Below are positions 1 to 8,776 of a stretch of 51,260 bases of DNA, piece after piece; position 1 is the first letter of the stretch; the number at the start of each line of letters is the position of its first letter. This DNA is from Synergistaceae bacterium. Its GTDB lineage: Bacteria > Synergistota > Synergistia > Synergistales > Aminobacteriaceae. The notes under the pieces are model-generated. The model did not search any database. It saw only the letters and a program-made list of their open reading frames with translations, and was not told the DNA's origin. The translations under genes were made by a program, and so were the position numbers. The stretch covers positions 74,442 to 125,701 of the forward strand of contig JAFSJJ010000010.1 in assembly GCA_017439345.1 (NCBI GenBank), read 5' to 3'.

Positions 1-1373
1 ATATAAGCAATCAAAGTGTTAATAAATAATCTTGTCATGGCGCACTGCTTGTAATTTATGCTGTTAGTATTATTATCTCTGGCAGGCGAGCATAAATACA
101 CAAGAGTAAACATGCAGACGATAAAAACTGCGTCAAATATTCTCATCGTTCCGTGAAGAAGCTTCGATCGAGCAAGTCTCGTGAGGGTTAAAGCACCTTC
201 TCTGAATTCAGGATTGCCGAACACTCTATACAGAAACATATTTACATTATTGTGAATGTCATAGCACCAAAAATACGAAAGATAATTCGAGAAAGCAAGC
301 GATGCAAAGCCTGTTGTCTCAAAGAGAATAATATTTACTTTATCACTACAGCAAACACAAGCCACTGCAAAATATGGCACAAGATATACAATCCAGTAAG
401 GGTAAGAAGGAAAACTTATAAACAAAATTACTCCCGAGACAATAGAAATAAAAAGAGAGAAATTCTTGTTCTCATTTTCACAGTGTTTATCATGAAGATA
501 ACAATATACACAAAGCAGTCCAAATAAGACTACAAAAACAGATGCCCGTCCATGAAACAAAGGAAGCCTGAGAGAAGTCAGCTTGTCAAGCATAGCTATA
601 TTGAAAAGTGATTTAGTCCTTAAGGCAGCAGGATTATTAATCAGTGATAAATCACATAAGAGAGTCGGCACAGCAATAAATATAAGATTTCGAATGATTC
701 TCATAATATTTTTCTCACGTAAGAGCATTAACGGGAACATCAAGAAGAACACATACATTTTGAACGGCATAGCAATAATGAAATATAGCAAGAACTTTTT
801 ATATTCACCGCGTATGTATGCAAGGAAGCCTGATAGAATTAATATCATCCCTATTACATCACACTGTCCAATTGTGCCTATAGAACACGTTACTATTAAT
901 GCAGTAAAGTAGAAATATGCTCCCCATTTTGATTCAGAGTCCTTTGCTCCGAGAGTACAGCAAATTTTATAAACAAGTATGACCGTGATTATTAATGCGA
1001 TAAATAAAATACTTTTACCGTAGAGCACCTGAGCGAAACTTTGAGTAATGTCCTCGTGAATTCCGCAAAAATCTCTGTATAAATATAACGGTATTCCCCA
1101 TATCCCCAAGAGTAAATTGAGCGGTAGACTATATGCTGGAAAAGCACCTCCGCCTAAATTATTTTCGCGTGCATATAAAGCTGTGTCATAAGCTGCCCCG
1201 TACAAGTCTTTAAATTCGCCCTTGAGCATGGACTCTGCAAAACCTAATTCATATCGTATTATTGATTTTGTATCATCGTAACAGAATGAAGCGAATATCA
1301 CTGCAAACAACACGAATGCTATAACCCACATAGCAAGTGAAGGGGCGTTATCTTTATCGTTCAAAGTTTTCAT
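1..1373 (-). CDS. Polytopic membrane protein, glycosyltransferase-like (partial, C-terminus beyond window edge)
   Basis: Reading the minus strand from an ATG at 1373-1371 gives one open frame to the left edge, about 457 codons, so the C-terminus is missing. The product has many hydrophobic segments (one near residues 13-28 and a long series after residue 120). An acidic and aromatic stretch after the first segment (Tyr-Asp-Asp-Thr, then Gly-Glu-Phe-Lys-Asp-Leu-Tyr) recalls the first periplasmic loop of lipid-linked-sugar glycosyltransferases (GT-C type, GT39/GT87-like). The start lies one base after the stop of the upstream GT2 gene, so the two are probably co-transcribed. Any role in transferring sugars to a surface glycan is inferred from topology and this neighbour. 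I cannot assign a family with confidence, and it could be another polytopic envelope protein. Confidence 0.7.
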   Translation of the reverse strand, partial: MKTLNDKDNAPSLAMWVIAFVLFAVIFASFCYDDTKSIIRYELGFAESMLKGEFKDLYGAAYDTALYARENNLGGGAFPAYSLPLNLLLGIWGIPLYLYRDFCGIHEDITQSFAQVLYGKSILFIALIITVILVYKICCTLGAKDSESKWGAYFYFTALIVTCSIGTIGQCDVIGMILILSGFLAYIRGEYKKFLLYFIIAMPFKMYVFFLMFPLMLLREKNIMRIIRNLIFIAVPTLLCDLSLINNPAALRTKSLFNIAMLDKLTSLRLPLFHGRASVFVVLFGLLCVYCYLHDKHCENENKNFSLFISIVSGVILFISFPSYPYWIVYLVPYFAVACVCCSDKVNIILFETTGFASLAFSNYLSYFWCYDIHNNVNMFLYRVFGNPEFREGALTLTRLARSKLLHGTMRIFDAVFIVCMFTLVYLCSPARDNNTNSINYKQCAMTRLFINTLIAY

Positions 1374-1374
1374 G

Positions 1375-2124
1375 TTAGTCAGACTCCTTAAATATTTTCT
1401 CAGGCTTCATGAACCTGTTATGCCATGCCGTCCTGAAGTATTTGAAATTCGCAAAGAAGCCATTGACCGAATCGCCCTCAGTCCTTGCCTGCCACTTAGA
1501 AGGAACCTCAACGAATTTGACTCCCAGTCTCAACGGCTTTAACGCTGTCTCAAGAAAGAACGGATGCTTTAACTCTTCCCAGTGAATATTTTTCATGAGT
1601 CCTGACGGGAATAATCTATAACCGAACGTCATATCACTGAGACTCGAGAAATAAAATAATGCTATGCTCTTCTCGAAAATATAATTGCAGATTAACTTTA
1701 TCTTGTTATAGCCTTTGAAGCCTCCGCCCTTCTTCCAGCGTGTTGCGGTGATAATTCTGTCGGGAAATTCTTTAGACTGAGCAATAAAATCTTTTATAAC
1801 GTGAGGGTCTGTCTCTAAGTCAGCTGACATCATGACGAGATGACTCCCTTTAGCGAGATTTATACCTTCACGAACTGCGCCTCCGACAAACGGCAGTTTT
1901 TGCTCGTGGATATAAATATTTATTCTGTCCTGATACTCTGAGATTAATTTTTCTGCTGTATCTCTGGTATCATGTGAAGTCTTCTCTGGTGATACGATAA
2001 TTATTATTTCAGCTATATCTTTGTTATCGCATGTGTCTGCAATTATCCTGACTGTTTCAGAGAGTGAATATGTCTCATCAAGCGCGGGAATTAATATAGA
2101 AACGTCTTGAAAGCATGTACTCAT
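1375..2124 (-). CDS. Family 2 glycosyltransferase (dolichol/undecaprenyl-phosphate sugar transferase-like)
   Basis: The protein is 249 residues. It opens with the GT2 nucleotide-sugar fold (DVSILIPALDE near residues 7-17), followed by a GGAVREGINLAKG stretch and a Ser-Ala-Asp-Leu-Glu-Thr-Asp motif near residues 100-106 that fits the metal-binding DXD position. This is the pattern of the DPM1-like branch, which moves a sugar from a nucleotide to polyprenyl phosphate at the cytoplasmic face. There are no strong C-terminal membrane spans, so it is the soluble type. The next gene follows after one base and encodes a polytopic GT-C-like protein, the usual partner for a polyprenyl-phosphate sugar. 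An AAGGGG-type ribosome site precedes the ATG. A heptamer repeat lies 60 bp upstream. The family is confident; the sugar is unknown. Confidence 0.85.
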   Translation of the reverse strand: MSTCFQDVSILIPALDETYSLSETVRIIADTCDNKDIAEIIIIVSPEKTSHDTRDTAEKLISEYQDRINIYIHEQKLPFVGGAVREGINLAKGSHLVMMSADLETDPHVIKDFIAQSKEFPDRIITATRWKKGGGFKGYNKIKLICNYIFEKSIALFYFSSLSDMTFGYRLFPSGLMKNIHWEELKHPFFLETALKPLRLGVKFVEVPSKWQARTEGDSVNGFFANFKYFRTAWHNRFMKPEKIFKESD

Positions 2125-2183
2125 TCTGACATGCCCCTTGATATGTTTATGTTATAGAAATAAATGAAAAGATAGATTAAGCT

Positions 2184-2237
2184 ACTGCGAACTGCGAACT
2201 GCGAACTGCGAACTGCGAACTGCGAACTGCGAACTGC
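2184..2237. repeat. Heptanucleotide tandem repeat (ACTGCGA, about 7.7 copies)
   Basis: Seven perfect copies of ACTGCGA plus five bases of an eighth lie in the gap between aspS and the GT2 gene, 60 bp upstream of the GT2 start. The repeat is more GC-rich than the AT-rich DNA around it. A different 7-bp repeat stands at the right edge of the window, also upstream of a minus-strand gene. Repeats of this kind change copy number by slippage. Confidence 0.95.
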
Positions 2238-2285
2238 ATTATACGCACGTTTTTGCAATTCTGTCAACCTCCTTTATACTTATTA

Positions 2286-2322
2286 AAAAATTTTTCCCCC
2301 TGTATTCTATCACACAGAGGGA
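2286..2322 (-). terminator. Rho-independent terminator after aspS
   Basis: On the minus strand a TCCC-T-CTGT / ACAG-G-GGGA hairpin with an 10-base loop is followed directly by a run of A then T residues (AAAAATTTTTT), 16 bases past the aspS stop. It closes the AIR-synthase-like/aspS unit. Confidence 0.75.
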
Positions 2323-2337
2323 TATTATCATTATTAA

Positions 2338-4149
2338 TTACTCGTCCTTAACAACTTTTATTGCAAGCTCGTCAAGTCTCTCATCTTCGACAACATCAGG
2401 CGCACCGCTCATCAAGCATTGAGCCTTCTGGGTCTTCGGGAACGCCATAACATCGCGAATCGAGTTACCCTCACAAAGCAGCATAACGAGTCTGTCAACG
2501 CCTAAAGCAAGTCCCCCGTGAGGTGGAGTCCCATATGATAACGCATCAAGGAAGAAGCCGAATCTCCTCTTTGCGTCTTCAGGAGTGATTCCAAGAGCCT
2601 TGAATAATCTTGCTTGGACTTCCGGATCATGAATTCTGATTGAACCTCCGCCGACTTCGTTGCCGTTTAATACGCAGTCATATGCTCTTGCTAAAGCGTG
2701 TTCGGGGTCTTCGTCAAAAGGTGTGTCATTATCAAGAGCAGGTGATGTGAATGGGTGGTGCATTGCTACCCAGCGTTTCTCGTCAGTGCTCCACTCGAAT
2801 AATGGGAAGCGTGTAACCCATAAGAATTTCCAGTTATCGGGGGAGTTGTCGAATAAATCTTCACGCGCCCGGCCAAGTTCGAGTCTCAGAGTCCCTAATA
2901 TTTCACATGCTTTGCCTCTGGATTCATTTGCTACGATAAATAATGCGTCTTCAGGTTCCATCTTTGCAAGTTCGCGGACTTTGTCAACCTCTTCAGGCTT
3001 CAGGAATTTCACTAACGGTCCCTTCAATCCGCCGTCTTTATACAGGAAGTTAGCGAGTCCAGATGTTCCGAGTTTAATTGCTCGTGCTTCGAGATCAAGA
3101 ATTTCTTTTCGTGACATTGAAGCTCCTCCGGGAAGTCTTAAGCCTCGAACTACTCCGCCGGCCTCAAGAATCCTTCTGAACGGTTCAAAGCCTGCATTTC
3201 TGAAAGCGTCTGCCAAGTCGCAAAGTTCTAATTTGACTCTTAAGTCAGGTTTGTCGCTGCCGTATTTGTCCATAGCGTCCCAGTAAGGCATTCTGATAAA
3301 CGGTGTGGGAATGTCGACTCCCCGAATTTCTTTGAATAAACCCTTCATGTAGCCTTCGATTAAGTTCATGATGTCATCTTCGACAATGTAGCTCATCTCT
3401 ATATCTACTTGAGTGAATTCCGGCTGTCTGTCAGCGCGTAAATCTTCGTCCCTGAAGCATCGTGCTATCTGATAATATCTGTCAAAGCCTGAGATCATTA
3501 ATATCTGCTTGAACAATTGCGGTGATTGAGGCAGAGCATAGAAGCAGCCCTGATTGACTCTTGATGGTACGAGATAATCTCTTGCGCCTTCGGGAGTAGC
3601 TTTAGTCAGCATGGGAGTCTCAAGTTCAACAAAATCACGTTCGCCTAAATATTTTCGTGTGAAAGCATTAATCTTTGAGCGGGTACGCAAATTTTTCTGC
3701 ATTTTATCGCGTCTCATATCGAGATAACGGTACTTAAGCCTTATATTCTCGTCAACGTTGTCCGTAGCGTCTCCGATTTCAAACGGTATTGGCTTAGCTT
3801 TGGACATAATAAGAAAGTCTCTAGCAACAATCTCAATATTTCCTGTCTTGAGTTCGGGATTATCTGTGCCTTCGGGTCTGATTCTCATTTTGCCCTGAAC
3901 AGCTATACAGTATTCATTGCGTAAACCTGCTGCTGCCTCGTGAACTTCTTCCGGAGTCTCTGGTAACGACGGATCAAAGACGACTTGAATAGGCCCTGTC
4001 CAGTCCCAAACTTCAACGAAGATTATTCCGCCTAAGTCTCTTCTTGCCCTGACCCAGCCGTTAGCTCTGACTTCTTGGCCAGCGTCTGACTCTGTGAAAG
4101 TTCCGCAAAGTTTTGTTCTCTGCCATGTCTTGTCAAATATTCTTGCCAA
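2338..4149 (-). CDS. aspS: Aspartyl-tRNA synthetase
   Basis: The 603-residue length is normal for the bacterial enzyme, which charges tRNA with aspartate in the cytoplasm. The N-terminal OB fold binds the anticodon ([11 protein letters not shown] near residues 31-41). The class II core has motif 2 ([20 protein letters not shown] near 226-245) and motif 3 ([13 protein letters not shown] near the C-terminus), and an inserted bacterial GAD domain lies between them. The residue after Arg-Asp in the OB fold is Leu. From memory of work on this family, Leu there is typical of discriminating enzymes such as E. coli's and His of enzymes that also charge tRNA-Asn, so this one is probably Asp-specific. 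That is inference from one position. The gene lies 73 bp after the AIR-synthase-like gene and ends at a terminator. Confidence 0.97.
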   Translation of the reverse strand: MARIFDKTWQRTKLCGTFTESDAGQEVRANGWVRARRDLGGIIFVEVWDWTGPIQVVFDPSLPETPEEVHEAAAGLRNEYCIAVQGKMRIRPEGTDNPELKTGNIEIVARDFLIMSKAKPIPFEIGDATDNVDENIRLKYRYLDMRRDKMQKNLRTRSKINAFTRKYLGERDFVELETPMLTKATPEGARDYLVPSRVNQGCFYALPQSPQLFKQILMISGFDRYYQIARCFRDEDLRADRQPEFTQVDIEMSYIVEDDIMNLIEGYMKGLFKEIRGVDIPTPFIRMPYWDAMDKYGSDKPDLRVKLELCDLADAFRNAGFEPFRRILEAGGVVRGLRLPGGASMSRKEILDLEARAIKLGTSGLANFLYKDGGLKGPLVKFLKPEEVDKVRELAKMEPEDALFIVANESRGKACEILGTLRLELGRAREDLFDNSPDNWKFLWVTRFPLFEWSTDEKRWVAMHHPFTSPALDNDTPFDEDPEHALARAYDCVLNGNEVGGGSIRIHDPEVQARLFKALGITPEDAKRRFGFFLDALSYGTPPHGGLALGVDRLVMLLCEGNSIRDVMAFPKTQKAQCLMSGAPDVVEDERLDELAIKVVKDE

Positions 4150-4222
4150 TTATTTACACGTTCCCTTCATAATCATGAAATTTATTTTATGTGCGTGCAT
4201 ATTATAACTGAATTAATTTATA

Positions 4223-5185
4223 TTACTGCGAATCATGCGCCAATATCCCCCAAAGTTCTTCGTTCGTACTTAGACTCAGTGAAATTCTTTTATCTCTCGT
4301 GAACCTGCCTATTACACTTGAAGCAATATTACTCTCTGCAAGTTTTCTCTGAGCCTCATTGACTCTTTCGCCGGGCATGACAGCTAACAGCATTCCTGAT
4401 GAGATTAAATTCAACGGGTTAAATCTTAATTTCTCTGCTGCCCTTCTCGTGAAGTCATGAACAGGTATTGAGCCTTCGATAAATTCTATTCCCATGTTAC
4501 AGGCTTCCGACGTCTCGAATAACGCCCCGTTGAGTCCTCCTTCTGTTGGATCATGCATGTAGTGTGAAAATTCGCGTAAAATTTCAGCAGGCTTGATGAT
4601 TGATAACTCACTGCCCCATGACTTGATTATATTTATTTGTTCACTTGTAAAAATATCTCTGAATAAGTCTTCTCGGTCGTTAGCTATAATGCTCATGCCT
4701 TCGAGTCCTGCATGTCCTGTTAATAAAATATAATCTCCTTCGTGAATCTTTTTCGTGTCAAGCTCGTATTTCGTCATTCCCAGCATTGTCCCTGAAATTA
4801 CCGGTGAGTCATATTTATCTGTTAATTCTGTGTGTCCTCCAGCGATTGCGATATTGAGAGCTTTGCATGTCTCGTGAATTTCCTTCATGATTGAAGCGAT
4901 AAAATCTGCTCCGAGTCTGTCAGGAATTATTAGAGTCACTACAAGCCAGGCCGGGTCAGCACCTTTGCAGGCTAAATCATTTGCGTTGACGTGAACTAAC
5001 AAACTTCCTGCGTTCTTGACTGCACCTGTTACGGGATCCGAAGCAGCGACTAGAATACCTTCATTGACTTTGATTAATGCAGCGTCCTCGCCGAGTCCTC
5101 CTCCCACTAATAAATCAGGTCTTGAAGCTCCTGTGAAGTCTAATACTTTATGCTTTAATATTTCAGGTTTTAATTTACCGGGCAT
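4223..5185 (-). CDS. AIR synthase-related protein (HypE/SelD/ThiL/PurM superfamily)
   Basis: The 320-residue protein has the PurM-like layout. An N-terminal ATP-binding half contains GLGEDAALI (residues about 30-38) and a DPVTG-AV / VHVNANDLACKGADPAWL stretch that resembles the HypE and ThiL active-site region. A C-terminal AIRS_C half contains GHAGLEGMSI and DPTEGGLNGALFE. These proteins use ATP to activate an oxygen or carboxamide group; the substrate of this solo type is not known. No hydrogenase (hyp) genes are nearby, so I do not call it hypE. An AGGAGA site ten bases before the ATG supports the start. It lies upstream of aspS in the same direction and is divergent, with a 53-bp gap, from the C1 peptidase genes. 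Confidence 0.8.
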   Translation of the reverse strand: MPGKLKPEILKHKVLDFTGASRPDLLVGGGLGEDAALIKVNEGILVAASDPVTGAVKNAGSLLVHVNANDLACKGADPAWLVVTLIIPDRLGADFIASIMKEIHETCKALNIAIAGGHTELTDKYDSPVISGTMLGMTKYELDTKKIHEGDYILLTGHAGLEGMSIIANDREDLFRDIFTSEQINIIKSWGSELSIIKPAEILREFSHYMHDPTEGGLNGALFETSEACNMGIEFIEGSIPVHDFTRRAAEKLRFNPLNLISSGMLLAVMPGERVNEAQRKLAESNIASSVIGRFTRDKRISLSLSTNEELWGILAHDSQ

Positions 5186-5238
5186 GTTTTATCATCTCTC
5201 CTGTTATAACTTGTTATAAATTTATGGGGTGATTATAC

Positions 5239-6417
5239 GTGAAAAAAATTTTTCTTGTTGCACTATTAATAATCTTGCTGAGTGTGAGAGAGTCTCATTC
5301 TCTGCCTTCAAAGTACCAAGCCGAGATTACGGGCATAAAGAATCAAACTGAACTCGAAACGTGCTGGTCATTTGCTGTTCTGGGAGCATGTGAGTCAAAT
5401 TATCTGACTCAAAATTTCGGGACAAGTCATGACATAAATTTATCTGAACAGGAATTAATTAACTCAGTCAATCAAAATTTTACTATCAAGACGACTTCAG
5501 ACACCAGACCTGACGCTTTTAACTCCTCAGCAATTCTGACTCGACAGCCTTTAGTCATCAACAACGAGTCATTTATATTGCGCGATATATATTTTTTGTC
5601 CCGCAACAATCCTTTCACGGCACTAGATAACGAGTCCAGAAAAGAATTAATCATTCAGAACGGAGCGTTATACTCAAGCATTTATTTAGATCACAGCCAG
5701 ATAAACACTTACAGGCAGCGCAAGACCTACTTCAATAATTCCAAAGGCCGAAGCACTAATCACGACATATTAATAATAGGCTGGGATGATGATTTCCCGT
5801 TGTTCTATTTCTCACCGAGACCATCACAAAACGGAGCGTGGCTAGTAAAAGACTCATGGGGTGAAGATAAAATATTTTGGCTCTCATATGAACAGTTAAC
5901 CTCAGGAGGAACAGCATTCATTCTCGACAAGAATAATCTTAACACGAGAATATATTATCACGACGAGTTAGGCTATTGCAGTGCGGCGGCTTATAACTGG
6001 TCAGCAAATATATTCAGAATTAACGAAGACTGCGAATATCTTAAGGCAGCATCATTCTACACACCGTTTAATAATACAAGTTACGAGCTCTATATTTACG
6101 AGTTCGGAAGCGTAAGACCTGACTCACCTGTAACCGGGCATTTAATAGCGTCTCTTAACGGAGAATGCGGGCTTGCAGGTTATCACACTGTTGATTTACC
6201 TGAAGAGTTATCAATGTGGTACGGCGAATATTTCTCGATAGTATTAAAACTCGGCCGAAAAGTTATGCCTGTAGAGACTATACGCGAAAAATATTCGGAC
6301 AACGCAATAATTAATCATCATGAGAGCTATTTTTCTCTTGACGGACTCAAATGGCTTGACGGGGTTAACATAAATTCTAATGCCTGCATAAAAGTCTTCA
6401 CAGTGATAAAAAAATAA
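5239..6417 (+). CDS. Secreted C1 (papain-type) peptidase homologue with lectin-like domain, Asn-to-Asp in the triad
   Basis: The 392-residue protein has a signal peptide (residues 1-21, ending SHS). A papain-type domain follows with Gln36 of the oxyanion hole (IKNQ), Cys42 in TCWSFA, and His175 in TNHDILIIGWDD. The place of the third catalytic residue reads VKDSWGE, so Asp205 stands where papain and the adjacent paralogue have Asn. The C-terminal half (residues about 235-392; AGYHTVDLP, GEYFSIVLK) matches the lectin-like domain known from bacterial C1 peptidases. It is shorter than its neighbour, mainly between Cys and His. It probably acts outside the inner membrane on proteins or peptides. 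With Asp at 205 it may be weakened, altered or a binding protein rather than a full protease. A second copy follows after 21 bases in the same operon. Confidence 0.85.
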   Translation: MKKIFLVALLIILLSVRESHSLPSKYQAEITGIKNQTELETCWSFAVLGACESNYLTQNFGTSHDINLSEQELINSVNQNFTIKTTSDTRPDAFNSSAILTRQPLVINNESFILRDIYFLSRNNPFTALDNESRKELIIQNGALYSSIYLDHSQINTYRQRKTYFNNSKGRSTNHDILIIGWDDDFPLFYFSPRPSQNGAWLVKDSWGEDKIFWLSYEQLTSGGTAFILDKNNLNTRIYYHDELGYCSAAAYNWSANIFRINEDCEYLKAASFYTPFNNTSYELYIYEFGSVRPDSPVTGHLIASLNGECGLAGYHTVDLPEELSMWYGEYFSIVLKLGRKVMPVETIREKYSDNAIINHHESYFSLDGLKWLDGVNINSNACIKVFTVIKK

Positions 6418-6438
6418 AAATTGAGGTGATTTGCTAAT

Positions 6439-7743
6439 ATGAACATGAAAAAATTTCTTGCGTTATTAATTGCGTTAATGCTTGCGAAAGAGTCTCATGC
6501 CTTGCCTTCTCGATATGACTTGCGGGACTATAACAGAGTCACGAGCGTCAAGAATCAGGGAATCTCCGGGCCGTGCTGGGCCTTTGCTGCTCTGGGTTCA
6601 ATGGAGTCTAACTGGCTGACTCAGAAGCTCAACACTGATAAAAAGATTCCGGACTTGTCAGAGATGCAGCTTGCTTATTACTCGTACAAGAATTCAACGA
6701 TTGAGAAAAACTTTTCGTCAAAGTTCAAAGAAGGAATGCTCAGGCTTGAGGGCAATGCACTCAGGGCAGCGGCTTTTCTCTCCAGACTCTCAGGGCCTGC
6801 GAACGAGAGAGATTTATTATATATAACTACGAATCTTGACGCTATAAAAAAATATGCAGCTAACAGAAAACCTGAAGACTATAGAAGACCGATGAGACTG
6901 CGCGATGTATATTTTTTGTCGAGGCTTGAGAACACTACGGACTCAATCAGAAAGAATTTAATCATGAAGCACGGTGCAATAGTAATAAGCATGTGGCACA
7001 AGATGGACAAATTCAACATGACCAGAAAATATTTCACTTACTTCAATAATAATAATAAAGAAACGAATCACGATGTGTTATTAATAGGCTGGGACGATAA
7101 TTTTTCACGCGATAACTTCAACCCTAAGCCTTCAAGAAACGGAGCATGGCTGGTAAAGAATTCATTCGGTGATTTATTCGGCAACATGGGGGGATATTTC
7201 TGGCTCTCTTACGAACAATATATTATAGGCGGAGCAGCGTTCATAGCAGAGAGAAACACTCCTAACATGAGACATTACGGCTATGATGATCTGGGCTACT
7301 GCAGTGCGAAAAATTATTCATGGGGAGCAAATATCTTCAAGACAGTGAATAAACTTGAATCACTCAGAGAGGCAGGCTTCTACACGACTCATAATAACAT
7401 GGACTACGAGATTTATATTTACACTCACGGCAGCAAGTTCCCGGCTTCTCCTGTATCAGGAAATTTAGCAGCAAGCACTAAAGGCAAAATCGAATACGCA
7501 GGCTATCACACTGTGAAACTTCCTGAAAGCGTGAGGCTCAAACAGGGCGAATATTTCTCAGTAGTAATAAAATTCTCGAGAAGTTCCATTGCAGTCGAGT
7601 CAAAAGTTAAATGGTACTCAGAAAACGTTCTTGTTAATCAAAACGAGAGCTATTTTTCAAGTGACGGCAAGAAATGGACTGACGGGGCGAAACTTTCCGA
7701 CAAGAGCAATGCATGTATCAAGGCTTTCACGATTGTAAGATGA
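6439..7743 (+). CDS. Secreted C1 (papain-type) peptidase with lectin-like domain
   Basis: The 434-residue protein has a signal peptide (about residues 1-21) and a complete papain triad: Gln40 and Cys46 in VKNQGISGPCWAFA, His211 in TNHDVLLIGWDD, and Asn241 in LVKNSFGD. The C-terminal third repeats the lectin-like domain of the preceding gene (GYCSAKNYSWGANIF, AGYHTVKLP, GEYFSVVIKFSR). Extracytoplasmic peptide or protein hydrolysis is expected, fitting a peptide- and amino-acid-fermenting lifestyle. A GAGGTG site lies about 11 bases before the first ATG; a second ATG two codons later is also possible. Shared order, spacing and domain layout point to tandem duplication with the upstream gene. 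This copy keeps every catalytic residue. Confidence 0.9.
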   Translation: MNMKKFLALLIALMLAKESHALPSRYDLRDYNRVTSVKNQGISGPCWAFAALGSMESNWLTQKLNTDKKIPDLSEMQLAYYSYKNSTIEKNFSSKFKEGMLRLEGNALRAAAFLSRLSGPANERDLLYITTNLDAIKKYAANRKPEDYRRPMRLRDVYFLSRLENTTDSIRKNLIMKHGAIVISMWHKMDKFNMTRKYFTYFNNNNKETNHDVLLIGWDDNFSRDNFNPKPSRNGAWLVKNSFGDLFGNMGGYFWLSYEQYIIGGAAFIAERNTPNMRHYGYDDLGYCSAKNYSWGANIFKTVNKLESLREAGFYTTHNNMDYEIYIYTHGSKFPASPVSGNLAASTKGKIEYAGYHTVKLPESVRLKQGEYFSVVIKFSRSSIAVESKVKWYSENVLVNQNESYFSSDGKKWTDGAKLSDKSNACIKAFTIVR

Positions 7744-7745
7744 CA

Positions 7746-7789
7746 TAAAAAAATTCCCGGCCTTTGTAATCATGACCGGGAGTAAAAAA
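7746..7789. terminator. Terminator between convergent genes (7743 plus / 7811 minus)
   Basis: A TTCCCGG / CCGGGA hairpin (7754-7760 and 7776-7781) is bounded by an A run on the left and AAAAAATTTT on the right. The T run is adjacent for minus-strand transcription, so it best serves the 7811-8293 gene, but it may stop both directions. Confidence 0.7.
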
Positions 7790-7810
7790 TTTTATCCTTC
7801 CTTAAGTTCC

Positions 7811-8293
7811 CTATCGCGCGTCCGGTGCTTCAGGCTTTGAGTTCTCTCTTTCAGGTACAGGCGGTGTAGGCTTTGAGTCAGCTCTCTTCTCGATAAATTC
7901 GAGTTTTCTCTCAAATCTCCAGTCGTCTAAATCGTTCTTAAGAGTCTGCATTTTCTTGTGAACTTCAAGGGCTTTTGCTTTATTAACCGGCTTGCTTGTG
8001 AGGGCTTCTTCAAGGTCAATTTTCAGCTTCTCGAGTTCAACGGCTTTAGCGCGTATTTCCTGAGGCATATCAGGAGCGAACCTCATGTGTCTGCCTTCTG
8101 GTCTAGGCGGTCTATGTCCGTGATGTCTGCCTTCAAAACCTCCGGGGCCGGGCATATCTCCGGGTGCGAATTCCGGTCTAAAGTTTTCATTACATGCAAA
8201 ATCCGGTCTTCTTTGCATTCCGGGCTTGGCAAACGCTGCACCTGCTGCACACACTACGCACACTGCTAACAATAACGCTAAAACTTTCTTCAT
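7811..8293 (-). CDS. Periplasmic Spy/CpxP/ZraP-like protein (putative)
   Basis: The 160-residue protein has a clear signal peptide (about 1-22, ending AFA). A Gly/Pro/His/Arg-rich stretch (about 25-72) precedes a helical region with PQEIRAKAVELEKLKIDLEEAL and a second amphipathic helix. This helical hairpin with regularly spaced Leu and Glu resembles the Spy/CpxP/ZraP group of periplasmic chaperones and metal-binding sensors. I rate the likeness moderate: no LTxxQ repeat is plain. The His-rich segment could bind metal. It is third in a run of three signal-peptide genes (gaps of 55 and 56 bp), divergent from an OmpR-type two-component system, which is how CpxP- and ZraP-type proteins are often placed. 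Function is inferred. Confidence 0.65.
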   Translation of the reverse strand: MKKVLALLLAVCVVCAAGAAFAKPGMQRRPDFACNENFRPEFAPGDMPGPGGFEGRHHGHRPPRPEGRHMRFAPDMPQEIRAKAVELEKLKIDLEEALTSKPVNKAKALEVHKKMQTLKNDLDDWRFERKLEFIEKRADSKPTPPVPERENSKPEAPDAR

Positions 8294-8349
8294 GATTAAT
8301 AAATTACCTCCATCAAATAAATAAATTAATTAACTGTCTGGTTAATATG

Positions 8350-8721
8350 CTATCTTCGAGCCATTGGGCGATGATGCGGCGGCATATGCGGCTTCAATCC
8401 CCTAGGTTCTCTCGGCGGTTCAGGCGGTCTCTTATCCCCTTTGGGAGGCGGGGGCAGTCTTTTTCCGTCAGGTCTCATGTCATGGCTTCTCGGTCTAAAT
8501 TTGCCGTCAGGAGGTGGCGGAGGTCTGTGATCATTCCTGAACTCAGGAGGCGGGGGCGGAGTCTGTGCCCTGTGATTATGTTCAAGTATGCCTCTCACAA
8601 TATCGCCGACAAGTGATGACGCTTTTACTTCTTTAACACTTGCGAAAGCTGCTCCGGAAATGCTCAACACTCCTGAAATCACCAGAGCTGCTAATAATTT
8701 TTTACTTGAAGCTCTCATCAT
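8350..8721 (-). CDS. Small secreted Pro/His/Arg-rich protein of unknown function
   Basis: The protein is 123 residues. After a signal peptide (about 1-27, ending AFA) comes a short ordered stretch (VKEVKASSLVGDIVRGILEH) and then about 75 residues of Pro-rich low complexity (repeated PPPPP blocks with Arg, Lys, His and Asp). The motif after the signal peptide resembles that of the upstream neighbour (KKVKADVSLDEL), so the two look like diverged paralogues. I recognise no family. Frame choice is supported by the signal peptide, a ribosome site with AAGGAG character before the ATG, and co-directional neighbours. It probably belongs to one transcript with 8777-9274 and 7811-8293. A structural, metal-binding or polyanion-binding role is possible but unproven. 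Confidence 0.65.
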   Translation of the reverse strand: MMRASSKKLLAALVISGVLSISGAAFASVKEVKASSLVGDIVRGILEHNHRAQTPPPPPEFRNDHRPPPPPDGKFRPRSHDMRPDGKRLPPPPKGDKRPPEPPREPRGLKPHMPPHHRPMARR

Positions 8722-8776
8722 GATAAAACTTTCTCCTTTCTCATTTTCTCACTTTCTCATAACGCTTTGCCCTGTT

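Noticed and set aside
252-912. Two plus-strand open frames (91 and 109 codons)
   Set aside because: They lie antisense inside the long membrane-protein frame of the minus strand, have no ribosome site, and read as mixed low-quality sequence.
2184-2237. The heptamer array as a CRISPR
   Set aside because: There are no spacers; units are directly adjacent and 7 bp long.
2660-3286. A 208-codon plus-strand frame across aspS
   Set aside because: It is antisense to a fully conserved aspS frame; its Ser/Pro-rich composition is what reverse-complemented aspS codons give.
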